From the NCBI RefSeq assembly GCF_932294415.1, contig NC_065543.1, positions 45,967,777 to 46,031,776 on the forward strand: DNA of 64,000 nt, written 5' to 3'. This DNA comes from Quercus robur (lineage: Eukaryota; Streptophyta; Magnoliopsida; Fagales; Fagaceae). The stretch's first letter is position 1; each line of letters begins with the position of its first letter. Positions 44,476-59,491 of the stretch are shown one piece after another. The translations under genes and the position numbers were made by a program. Below the pieces are notes generated by a model. That model made no database searches, was not told the DNA's origin, and saw only the letters and a list, made by a program, of their open reading frames with translations.

Positions 44476-47400
44476 GTAATAATTCCTTAATGATTTTCCT
44501 CTGCATAATTTGCCACATTGATTGGTTGTACTGAAATTTTTCTAAGAAAATTGATTTCCATCTAGACTAGAGGGTGGCAATCAATCATAGGGTTTCAAAG
44601 TATAACACTAGTGTCCAACTACAAGTTGTCTCCGTTACTCTTTGTTCACTATTGTGAACCCTGTGTATTTTTCCTGCTATTCCTTTTTTAATAATATTTT
44701 CTTTCTTACCTATCAAAAAAAAAAAAAGTGGTCTCTGTTACCCCCAAACTGAAAACCTAACAAAGACCTACAATACACAGGAAAATCTTATGATTCAATT
44801 GCTTCCTTCTCTACCAGATTGCTTGCTATTAGGTATGTTTCTTCTCCTCCTTCTCTTTTCTCTAAATTTATTTATTTAGTTTTGTTTTACCACTGATTTC
44901 AAGATCAGGTATTAAGTTTAAGGATCTCTTGCTTCTATTTTTTTCCTTTTTGATTGATTTCAGTCCCAAAAAAATTCCCACAAAATCCCCTAAGCAAAAG
45001 CCAAGGGCTGTCTTTTTCAAGTGGGTTTGTATTTCTTATTCGAATATCAATTGTGGGAATTATTGTTGGTTGAAGATTGGTAATAAGCATTGGTTTCTAG
45101 GATCATTTATGAGAAACCCAAATAGATTTTTTGTTGTCTTTTGTTTGATTCTTTGTTTTGTTTGATTTGTGTTGAGTTAAGGAATTGTTTTAGTTTCTCT
45201 ATTAATCCTTTGGGATATCATATAAACTTCAATTTATTATTATTATTTTTTTGGCTTATGAATATTGATACAGGAAAAAACTGCCAATTAATGAGGAAAA
45301 ACAAGGCAAATGTGATGTAGTAAGAAAATGTGGGTGTGGTCGTAAGAAAATGTTTGCTCTACTCTCTGTCCTCTTCTACTACACTCAAATATCTAACCCA
45401 AGTATAGTTTTTTTGTTATCTTTTTTATTACCTGATTTGTTTTAAAAAAAATTCCCAGTAGCAGTTTAGGTGGTTTGATGTTGGTTCCTTAAATTTTTAC
45501 TTTATGTATCAATATGTTTTTGATTTGTGAATTCCATTATTCTAAATATGTCTTAGATATTGGAAATTATGGTTCCCTTTATTTTCAACACCGGTAGATT
45601 AACCAAGTTCTATTTCTTGGTTATATCTGCTAGGAGTTCGACAAAATGCCTCTAAGAGCAGCCGGTATTACTTGGCATTTTTGCATCTACATAACTTTAA
45701 AGCCTGTACATGTGTTGGTATACTAGTATAGATGAACTGTTATAAACTATTTGATGATTTCCCTCTAAGTTCTATATTTATGTTTAATATCTTAGACGTT
45801 GTTACATTCTGCTTTATGTAGATTGCGGATGTGCTGACTTGGGTTGGAATACTGGAAAGTTAATTGTTTGGACTATTTGATGTGCTTATTCCCACTACTT
45901 TTAATTTATGTTAGGATTGTTCATTTTTGGTTTTATGCTATATTCTAATGTTGAAATTTTCATTATAAATAGGTATAAATCATGTCAGATGTCAAAACTC
46001 GTGTAAATTAGTCCTCAAACCTCAGTTGGTTGCAGCTTAACTGTAATGAGGAGGTGGCAAGTCAGTTGGTTTACATGGTTTTTTTGCAATTGATAGATCA
46101 TGACCCAATTTGCATATAAGCACGTGACAATAGAGTTAGGATTTCACCTGAGGTAGTTCAGTTTTATTAATATAGCACTTAATTGCAACATATTTGGATT
46201 TAGAAAAATGCAAGGGTGTTTAGTGGCAAAGTATTATAAGAGGAGGTTATGCCGTATTTGTTCAATTGTAATGTGTTTAGTTTGTCATGGGTGTAATTTT
46301 TGGGTGGATTCATGTTATAGTCATTTTAATACTATTTTATCAAAAAGTTGTTCTCTTTCCAAGTTTTTGTTTTCTTTTCATATTAAGTCACGTTTTCTCT
46401 TTATAATGTTAGGTATAAAGAAAAAGGCAAGTTAAATTCTACTACAATTCTCTAATATGCCAATAGACCTTCGCATCGCTATGCTTTTTGTTGTTGCTCG
46501 TTGGAATCATCATTTAACTTTGCCTTGATGTAAAAATTACATTACATAGTACAAAAATACAATTCATCTGTAAATCAGTTTTTGTAATATAAATTTTAGG
46601 TTATTTATGATGGATAAAACTGTAGCGGTCATTGATCTGGGCATAGAACAGAGCCTTGAAGTTGAGTTTTAATTATGTGTCTTCAATAAGGTTTTCTATC
46701 AATTTATGGATTTCAATTCTTAACTAATGCGGGAGACGCAAGAAGATTATTATTTAGTATTATTTATGTTTGCAAGTCAATTGTATTTTTATATTTTAGG
46801 TCCTATTAGTTTATTGGACTATTAGTATTTTAATTTGGAAGCAAGGTTATTTCTGTAATAAGGCAATTAGGATTTCCTAGCCAATTAGAACTAGGGTTTA
46901 GCAATCCTTTATAAGCAACCTATTGTACTCTTTGAGGAGATAGTTGATGTTTTGATGAATGAAAAAAATGGCCGTTTGGTCTTTCCTTGGTCTGGTGTTG
47001 ACTCCAGGTCTAGCCCAGGTGCTGACTCCTAGTGGTTTCCTCACTTGGTGCTGACTCTAGGTCTGCCCTAGGTACTGACTCCTAGGTCATATCCCTTTAT
47101 TTTTCCATTGTTTAGTTTTATTCTGGTTGTCCTGTGTCATTAACCCTTTTTCTTCTCTATTTTTTTTTGGTTGAAGTCAAGGAAACACTTATAGAAAATC
47201 CAATTCTATAGGTTTTGTAAGAAAATATTGTGGATATGGAAGAGTTTCGTAGTGGAGATAGTATTGATTTAATGGTTTATTTTTTTTGTGTGTTTTTGAA
47301 AGGCCTAAGAGTCGGCCTGGTGATCAATTTATTTGGCTGAAAAATTAATTTATATTGATGTAGATTGTGGTTTTAGAATTTTCAGTGATATATATGAGCT

Positions 47401-49666
47401 GTTTGTTGTAGATAGTTTTGTTTATGGGGTTCAATAAAAATTTTAGGCACAGTTGATTTGATGCTAAATAGCTATTGGGTTTTGTTTTAGAAAATCTTTA
47501 GATTTTTGTTGTTATTGTGATTTGACTTTTTTTTCTTCTTCTTTGGGTTGATGCTGATTACTATCTTGATTTAATTGAAATAGTCTTGAAACACACATAT
47601 TTTACTCAGCGAGGTGTTATACTGATAGCATATATTATTGATAAAGCATTGGAGCTTGCAGCACGATCTAGAGATAGTAATGGTCAATGGGTTAACGCTG
47701 TGGGGTAACTGCCAATACTCCCACTTGGACCTTTAAGGGAGCCTTTGAGTTGACTGCACTGAAACAGGTAGATGTTGCTGTCAGCGATAATGCAGATCTG
47801 GTATGCAACATGACTAACCTTTTTCAGTTTCCCTTTTTAAGTAATTTTGCTTCAATGGACATTGCTCATTTTGATCGGCATGTATTTAGCTACTTGAATT
47901 CTGTCAGATGCAAACTTACATTTAAAAATAATTGGTATGCTATTGAAATAATTGAGGTTAAAGTTTAATCTTGGGTTTAAGACAATGTCATATCTATGCA
48001 GATAATCTTTTACTCTAATTTTCCCCCTAATAATAAAGCAACATTTTTGCAGTTTTGCATGTGTAAATTTTAGGTTATTTATGATGGGTAAGATTTAAAA
48101 TTGTAGTGGTCATTGATCTGAGCATTTTTTTGATATGAGTAGGAGGTTTAAAGTTTTAGAACTTTTACCCTAGTCTTTTCATAATTTTGCTTGGAGTCAA
48201 AGTGGTATGCGTTTACTTTTGAGAATATTATTTCCTTAGTAATTTCTAGATATTGATGTGAAAGCAATTTAAGTAGTTGTCTCTATTTAATGCTGCTTTT
48301 ATTTGCTTATATCCCACTTTGAACACCATTTATTTTTTTTAAATTATTAGTTTATTGCATACCTTGTGTTGGTTTTACAACTAACGCTTGACGGTTAGTT
48401 TTATGTCATTAGTGTGTTGCCTAAGTTTTTGATGATAGATGTGTCTATTTCTACTAACAGTTTCTATGGATAGCAGAGTATGCTTGGATTAGCAACCTAT
48501 ATACTACTCTGTATATTGTTGTGATTGGTGACATTAAGTAACAACCATATCTTAACATCAATTATATACTATTTTGTTCTACCAAATAAAATTACTAATT
48601 TGAGTTGTCTGTCTTTGTCATAGGGGTTAGTTAGTCTATTGATTGGCTTTCATTTTGTCACTATTGAAACCAAACTAAATGTCATATATTTTTCCTGGTA
48701 TTTTTTTTTAATTTAAAATTTTGTGCATTAAATATTGTTAAAATATTATAAATTTTCTTTAACAAATATGATCTAGGTTTGGGTATTTTCTTGGGATAGA
48801 TTATGATTTAGGCCTTTGGATTAGATAAAGGTATAAAGGTTAGATTTGGTTATGTTTTAGATATTTATTTGTGTTAGATTTTGTTTGGTTCACTAAACCA
48901 TGTGACTAGCTTCAAAATTGTACATACCGTGTGTAATGCAACTGAGAAGGATACATATTAAGTCAACTTTACATACATACTAAACAAATAGTAGTTATGG
49001 AAATAAACATTACCCTTATGAACTCTAAGTGCAATAGAGATATTTACCATTGCAATAAACATCACCATTATTTGTGTTGCCTTTGATTCCATCTGGAATT
49101 CACCGATTTTTTGTAGATAAGCTTTGGCTTTGCTGAAAATTTTTTCATCTAATAAAATGGTCCAATTTGATATGATCTTTTGTACTAATTTCTTAAATAA
49201 GTGATTGTGTCTAATGTTTAACCAAATTATTTGACCCATGGAAGATTGGGGCTATATCTAATCTCTATGTTGGTGTTTCAGCTCTACATGAAGTTGCAAG
49301 CAAGTTCATTTTATAGATATCATATCATATGCCAAGGCTTTGCATCTTCAAGGAATTGTTTTTTCCTGTTGGATCTAAATGCAAAAAATGTATTATTGTG
49401 TAGTTATATTTCTTTTCCACTTGCTGTAGTGTGCATATATTGCACATTTTTATCTGAAATTGTTGCTGCTTTCTGCGCAAAGATTTTTGTAATGTTTTGA
49501 TTCAAGAAGTGGTACAAATTCAAAATATTGTTATCTTCCTTCAGCAGTTTGCATACAGTTATATTTTTACTCAATTTTATTCACTTTCAAATAAATGTAC
49601 TTTCAAATAAAATAATTGTATTTAAATTTTATTTACTAATCTCATGCATAGCACGGGTTAGCGACT

Positions 49667-49668
<2 letters not shown>
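44476..49668. other. Gene-poor region with exon-like scraps, ending at a Helitron-type 3' terminus
   Basis: AT-rich, intron-like DNA. A short stretch near 47640-47800 (AFELTALKQVDVAVSDNADL when read from about 47740) looks exon-like but was not recognised. A ~60-bp segment (TTTTAGGTTATTTATGATGG...GTCATTGATCTG) occurs at 46598 and again near 48070. The region ends GCATAGCACGGGTTAGCGACTAG|T at 49668, the same terminus as elements D and E; a matching 5' end was not found. Confidence 0.45.
46735..47130 (+). repeat. Possible solo LTR, tentative
   Basis: GGAGACGCAAGAAGATTATT starts a segment with TTTATAAGCAACCTATTGTAC (promoter-like) followed by three near-copies of GGTGCTGACTCCTAGG-type sequence. 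The layout suggests a retroelement LTR, but no ends or target duplication could be fixed. Confidence 0.25.
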
Positions 49669-49700
<32 letters not shown>

Positions 49701-50741
49701 CATATATAAAATTGAAGCTTCTGGAACTCTCACAATTTTTTACGTCACCACAATATTTAAATAAAATTATTTTTGTTTAATCCAAACTTGATAAGGAGTG
49801 AAACTTTATCTCTCTAACAAGCACAATTTAAAATCAAACTAATCATTATCTTTTTATAAATAAAATTATTTTTGTTTAATCTGAAGCCTCTGAAACTCTC
49901 ACAATTTTTCACGTTAGCACAATATTTAAATAAAATTATTTTTTTTTAGTCCAAACTTAACAAAAAGTGAAATTCTATCTCTCTAACAAGTCCAATTTAA
50001 ACTCAAACTCATCATTATTATTATTTTTAAACAAAATTATTTTTGTTTAATCCAAACTTAATAAGGAGTGAAACTCTATCTCTCTAACAAGTTCAACTTA
50101 TACTCAAACTCAGACGTTGATAATTTATTTCCAAATTTGCGAAGTTAATCATGAACACTATAAATGCAATGCAAACTCCAATATTTAAAAAAAGAAATTG
50201 AGTAGAGGTATGAGATCTTCTTATGTTATTTTTTTCTCCTCTACTTTGTAAAAAAAAAAAAAAAAAAAAATTATGGTTTTTCATGTATTTCTTAAAATGT
50301 AATTTTTGTGCATGAATTACCAAACTCTCTTTAGCTTTTTTTTACAAAATAAAAAAGCTTCCAATAATTGAAATTATTCTTTTGAATGTAACTCATCTTT
50401 CTCTTATATTTTTCTATTGTTTAGTCATATATTTTGTTTTGTTTCAATAAATCTAAGTAGTGAATTATCTGATTCTTTAATATTTTTTGGTTTTTCAGAA
50501 GTTTTAATATTTGAATTTTTGAGTTATTTTTTTTAGTATCTGAAACTACCCAACAAATTTTTTGTAAGCCATTGCATGTTTAAGTAATGACTTCTTCATC
50601 AAATTGTAACACAAATTGAAGTCATACAAGAGCAAATCATGCAATGGTGTAGTTTCTTAATCAATTTAAGATTTTATAAAATTATTTTAGTCTACCTCAC
50701 AAATAGGTAGATTCTTGTGCATGGTACGGGTTAGCGACTAG
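49669..50741 (+). mobile_element. Helitron-like element D
   Basis: Starts in a TG/TA repeat followed by TATATAAAATTGAAGCTTC (family 5' motif) and ends GTGCATGGTACGGGTTAGCGACTAG before T (50742). Contains about three ~130-bp tandem units (AAATTATTTTTGTTTAATCC...CTCTAACAAG, 49760-50100). The last ~250 bp match the last ~250 bp of element E. No coding sequence. Confidence 0.6.
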
Positions 50742-50804
50742 TCTATATATATATATATAAAACTGAAGCCTCCGACTTTTTTGCTAAGCTTCACAATTTT
50801 CCAC

Positions 50805-51863
50805 TGTTATTGATCCCGTTCCGTTCTGGCCGGAACGGCTAGAATATTTCGTACTAGCATGAAAACCGGTACCATAATACCCCTCATTCCACCTCGGATC
50901 AAATTTCGGCCTATTTCGGAGTGTTTCGGCTGGTACCAAATTTTGGCCTTAAAAAAAAAAAAAAAAAAAAATCTTACCTCCTTCTTCTTTAGGGTTTCGG
51001 ACCCCCTTCTTCTTCTTTTATTTTTTATTTTTTAGTGGGTTTCGAACCCATCTTCTTTCTTTTCTTTTGGTGGGTTTCAGTCCTGCCAATCGCCCTTTTG
51101 TTTTTTATTTGTGTGCTGTACAGGTAAATGGTGATGTATTTGACTGTTTGTCAGCCTCCTTACTCCTTTTTAAATGCTTTGTTTAAAATTTTTTGTTTGT
51201 TTTGCTAGCCAACGTGATACTCTTCTCTCTTGTCACTTGTGTTTTAAAATTTGAATTTTTTATTTGTTATGTTTTTGTGAGCCCCACAAGACTAACAATA
51301 AAAATAGAATGCTTTAGCCTTAACCTTCTTCCACTGTTCCACCTTTGCGTGTAGTCTGCCTTCAGGCCCTTCACTGCCTTGTATTAATTTACTATTGTTT
51401 AATAGTTAATACTTTAATTTCTTTTAGTTTTATGAGCCCTTCACATGTGAGTCACTTATTGGGGAAGTTGAAAGTTTCAGCCTTTAGCCACTTGTGTTGA
51501 CTTCTAAGCCATCCCACTCCATGTGGCTAACTTATGTCTCACAATTTTTAATTTTTTTTCCTCTTTTAATTTTAATTTTATTGTTACTTGTTATAATCTA
51601 AAAAATAATTATTAATTTATTATTATTATTGAGTAATATTTGGGATTTGGGCTTAATAAGTTTGACATATTAGTTGAAATATGAACTTATAATTATAAAA
51701 TTCTTAAAAATTTATATGGGTTTTGATGAATAACCTATAATATAAAAAAAATAGCTATTACCTGAAATGGCATACCGAAATAGACTGATATTAAACCGGT
51801 ACTGAAATATTCCGTTCCAATTGACAAACCGAAACGGGTTCTGAAACGGTATTCATAACATTG
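50805..51863. mobile_element. Nested ~1.06-kb element with short imperfect inverted ends
   Basis: The left end TGTTATTGATCCCGTTCCG and the reversed right end TGTTATGAATACCGTTTC are similar, and both ends contain repeated CGGAAC/CGAAACGG words. CAATTTTCCAC (50794-50804) and CAATTTTCTAC (51864-51874) look like an 11-bp target duplication with one mismatch, which would fit a non-autonomous MULE. The insert interrupts the CACAATTTTCCAC...ATTATT order seen in element D. Contains TTTAGGGTTTCGGACCC-like leader sequence but no ORF. Confidence 0.5.
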
Positions 51864-52333
51864 CAATTTTCTACATCAGCATTATTATTATTTTTTTTAA
51901 AACAAAAATTCTCTCTGTGTGCCTCCACTAAGAGAGAAAAACTCTTTAAAAAAAAAATTTCACTCAAACTCTGTGTAGATCAAAGATGGTCCCAAATTCT
52001 TAAATTTCACTCAAACTCTGTTTAGCCATACAATAAAATTGCCGTTTTAAGTTTTAACTTCTTAAAAAAAAGGTTTTTATGCCCATATCCAAATCAAAGT
52101 CTTGCCAAAATTTCCTTCTTTTTAAAGTAATCTTTGATATGTGCAAATTGCAATCATAGTAGAAGTTTGTTCATACCATGAATCTCTTTTTGATGAGTAC
52201 AAGGAGTCATCATTGAGGTTACAAATATCTTAAATTCCTTAGCAGATCAAACACTTTCAGGGCATAACTCTTTATAAAGATCTTAAAATCCTTACTACTT
52301 TGACACTCTCTTTTCTTCTCTTCTGCTTGAAAA

Positions 52334-52702
52334 ATGTTCCAAAAGAGAGAACCTCCGATCCTTCAACAGAAGAACTATGTCCCACATGACATTGTACTCA
52401 ACATCTTGACTAGGCTACCAGTCAAATCACTCTTAAGATTTAGGTACATTTGCAAATCTTTCTACTCATCAATCACCGCACCCAATTTCATCTCTTCTCA
52501 CCTTAATAATACCAATAACAACAAAGATCATGGTTATCTCATATACATGCCGTGGATTACATGTCTGAGGCTAATCTGTATGGTCACTTTCGACAGAATG
52601 TTTGATAGGATTTTTGATATAGGAATTCCCTTTGATTTTCCTTCTGGGCATGCCAAAATCTTTGAAAACCCTAAAGTAGCCTCCTCTATCCATCTTCACT
52701 AA
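52334..52702 (+). pseudogene. F-box protein N-terminal fragment captured in Helitron-like element E
   Basis: The frame from ATG 52334 encodes an F-box at about residues 15-60 (VPHDIVLNILTRLPVKSLLRFRYICKS in two overlapping parts), then SLTAP-like sequence and ISSHLNN, the usual start of plant F-box/kelch or F-box-associated-domain proteins. After about 70 residues similarity fades and the frame ends at 122 codons, against roughly 350-400 for the family. The complete protein would be the substrate-receptor part of an SCF ubiquitin ligase; this piece keeps only the SKP1-binding box. Confidence 0.7.
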
Positions 52703-53828
52703 GAGAGAAAACCCTAAGTTTCAATTTCTTTGGTACGATTGCTCTTGCTTTTTCTCTTTTTTGTGAATAAGTTTTTTTTAATTTTTTTAATTTTTAATTT
52801 TTATCCTTTAACCATTCTCAATTGAGTCTAGTGGAGGTGATCTTGTGACTATCTGTTCTTCCAGGCCCCATGAGATTTTACATGACTTTCATTGGCGATG
52901 GAGTAGTACTTTATATTATATAGTATAACTACAAGTATTGCAGTAAGTTTGCTAACTTTTTGTGTGGTTCAAAGATGCTATATTCTTTGTTATTTTATAT
53001 TATATAACCTTAAGCTTTACATTACAGAGATGTTTGCATTTCTTGTACAAGTTTTCAATTCCTATTGTGTGGATATTTTTTCACAGCTGTGGAGTAAGGT
53101 CTATGTACTATATGTTGTCTTATGTTTTCTCTTATGGTTTCATGCTTCTTTGTTTATTAATTAAAGATTATGTTGGAAGCCTATATTATTTGCACCTTCA
53201 AAGTGTTCGAAAATGTTTGAACCAAATTTTTCATCAATTAGGAAGAATTGGATAAAAAAACTTAGAAAAAGCCTTCCGTCCTTACTGAAATTGTCTTGCA
53301 ATGATGACTATATATATATTTTTTTGTTTTGTTTTAATAATTTGTAGGTTCTGAATCTTTTGATTTTTAGTATTATTGCCTTTTGGAAGTTTGACCATTT
53401 GAATTTTTGGGTTCAATTTTTTGCAATATCTGAAAATTTTTGGCAAATTTCAATAGTTATAACTATGGATTATTCTCTTGAAGGTTATCTATTTTTCTCT
53501 TATATTTCTCTATTTGGTAGTCATATATATTTTGTTTTGTTTCAATAATTTCTAGATAGTGCCAGTGAATTTTCTGATTTTTTTTTTTTTTTTTTCCTTT
53601 TGGAAGTTTTAATATCTGAAATTTTTTAGCAATATCTAAATCTATTAGTTAGATTTTTTGCAAGCCGTTGCTTGTTCAAGCAATGGCTTATTTATCAAAT
53701 TGTAACTCAAAAGGACAAGAGCAATTCATGTAATAGTATAGTTTCATAATCAATTTAAGATTTTATAAAATTATTTTAGTTTATTATAAATAAGTAGGTT
53801 CTCGTGCATTGCATGAGTTTCCAACTAG

Positions 53829-54339
53829 TTGTATTATATACTGCAGGTTAATTTTAATTTAACAGTTTTATTATAATCATGATAGAATAACCGTCTTTTT
53901 TGGATTGTGCAATTGCAAACTGCAAAGCCTATTGATATGCTCCCTTATGGCTATTATGTAACTTTTTAAATTTTATTCATTTATTCTGAAACTGGCAAAT
54001 GTTTAACTTAAAAAAACACCTAAACAACATTAGCAAATAAATTCGAACAATAATATAGTAAATTTGAACATTTTTTTTGGAAAACTAATGAAGCTATCCA
54101 CACAAAACATACACATATAATTGCTGGTGTATTAATTTTCAAAAAGTACTTGATAGCAAATTAAGTAGCTGAAAAAGTCCTATAAAAAATGTAGCTAAAA
54201 AAGTCCTATAAAAGAAAGTAGCTAAAAAAGATGGTAGTGATTTCATCACAAGTTCTAGACTATACCATTTTTTGTAGTAATATAAATTATCTTCTTTCTC
54301 TTTTTCTATTTTTTTTTTGTTGGCAATAATTTTACATTA
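53829..54339. other. AT-rich spacer between Helitrons
   Basis: No gene or clear repeat boundary is seen. Contains a triplicated AAAAAGTCCTATAAAA-type motif near 54171-54225. Confidence 0.5.
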
Positions 54340-54908
54340 TCTTTATATATTAAAAGAATATAGAAAGTTAGTTATTACTTTTTTGACTTTCAATTAAGAG
54401 GATTCCAAAAGTTAGTTCTTGTTTATTTTTTTATTTAAAATTTTCAAAAATATCCTTAATTAACTTATCATTATTCCTTAAATATAAGAAATGATGTTAA
54501 AACTATAAATCGACAAAAGTTAAAAACAACATTTAGATCCCACAAACTTCAAATCCATAAATATTCATTCAGTCTCTTCTTCTTCATTCTTTCATCCTAT
54601 TTCTAACCGACACTTTTTTTTTCATACTCACTGTTTCATATACTAAATTCTTCACAATGGTTAGACATTTTCCTGCCAAAATTGGTAAGCCTTTGAACAT
54701 AATTTATATAGGTCTTTCTCAATTTAATTATATTGTGTATCGTATTTTTTCAACTACATATATTGTGAATTGAAAACTCTATAACCTTTTGTGATGCGTG
54801 AACTATATTAATGGTGTTATAGAAAATTTGGTTATGAATGGAAAATTATGACATTAAACAAAAAAAAGGAGCCTTATTGCATGCGCGAAGCGCATGTGAT
54901 GAGGCTAG
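54340..54908 (+). mobile_element. Small non-autonomous Helitron, family 1, copy 2
   Basis: Starts TCTTTATATATTAAAAG after A. It ends with a textbook hairpin CATGCGC-GAA-GCGCATG, then TGATGAGGCTAG before T. Shares both termini with 10815-11249. 569 bp; no ORF. Confidence 0.8.
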
Positions 54909-55018
54909 TACTTATTATATTCATACAAGAAAAAATAATAGTGTAAAGAAATCTTAAAGAAGTCAATCCTACATCAATGGAAAAAACACTAGCACATTGC
55001 TCCATATAGTCTGGGGTT

Positions 55019-58287
<3,269 letters not shown>

Positions 58288-58389
58288 CTGTCATAAAACA
58301 AGGAACAAATGAAGTTAACATATTTGTCCACTAATGAATTCCCCTGCAAAAGCCCCTTTTAACTAAACTGAGGAAATACACTAAGGTAT

Positions 58390-59012
58390 TGTTCGGTTGG
58401 AAAGAATTTTGATTCTTGAGTTTAAACTTTTGGCATGATTGGATTTTTTATAAAGGAAACATTTAGGACCTACACCCTTTACCTTTTGGTAGTTCTCCTC
58501 CCTTCTTTACTCACACTCCCTCTCTCTCTGTTTCCTCTCTTTTTCCCAGTTTTTTCCAACCAGCCTCTACTTGTTTGCCTTCCCTCTCCTTATATAGTCT
58601 CTCCTTAGTGGGGTTCTAATCATTATTTTTTCACCAATTTTCATGTATTTCCACTTTTACCAAAATCCCAAAAAACCATTATGCCTTTTGAGGATTCTTT
58701 TGAAACTTGTTCTAGACACCAAATACCGTTTGGTAGCGAGCTCCCCAAAGGCACTAACAACTCTTGACAACTAACTTTAGTTTAATAATTTCTTCATCGA
58801 TTTCCCACCAGCTCATCAGTTGGTAGTGGGCTGAACACTATGGGATTCCCTCGAATGATAATTTCTAAGTCCTAATACACGTATCGTCGGGTTGGGCTCA
58901 CTCTAATCGGATTTAAGGTCCACTTCCATCTTATGGACTGGCTTTGGCTACTTAAGCTGATCTTGAGCCTTAATTAAGTGGGCCAGTACTAATTCTTTAG
59001 GCACCCCTCACA
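58390..59012 (-). repeat. LTR of gypsy element 2 (left border tentative)
   Basis: The right border is clear: CCCCTCACA|ATAGCCCCCC, like CCCCCACA|ATAGCCCC of element 1. TATATAAG on the minus strand at about 58593-58600 is a promoter candidate. The left border is set at a TG (58390) between the receptor-kinase intron and LTR-like sequence; the partner LTR lies outside the window, so this cannot be checked here. Confidence 0.6.
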
Positions 59013-59491
59013 ATAGCCCCCCACGATCCTTTTTTCATGAAGTAGGGATAGGATTGGGGATTCTTGCATCGGCGCTCGGCTAAGCTTTTCAAAAAAGATG
59101 TTTGTACCTTGAGAAGCAAAATGTCACTCTATTAGTATAGCAGACATGACAGCTTGCTCTTTGTGAACACGTGGCAGCATCTGGTACATCGAACGGTCGA
59201 GATGATCTGATGCTTCGATTACTAAGGCACGCGTGAGTAGAAACAATGGTAAGTATTGATTAGTTGTTTGCAGTTACGTTAAATGACATTTTTCCCTACA
59301 AATACTGTCATCCTTCTCATTTATCGCTTTCTTTAGTTTCTTTCAAATTCAAAATCCTTCTTATTCTTTTTTCCCAAGCCTTTAAATCTCTCTTGAGACC
59401 ACCCCTATCATCAAGAAGTTACTCAGTAAGTCTTATTTCTCCTGTTTCTTTCATTCTCGATCTTCCTTAGTTATTTTTTTGATAGGAAAAG

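Larger units (their letters stand above)
50742..53828 (+). mobile_element. Helitron-like element E with captured F-box fragment and nested element
   Basis: Begins TCTATATATATATATATAAAACTG directly after element D's CTAG. It ends with an imperfect hairpin (CTCGTGCATTGCATGAG) and CCAACTAG before T. Contains a nested ~1.06-kb element (50805-51863) and an F-box gene piece (52334-52702). No Rep/helicase, so non-autonomous. Confidence 0.6.
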
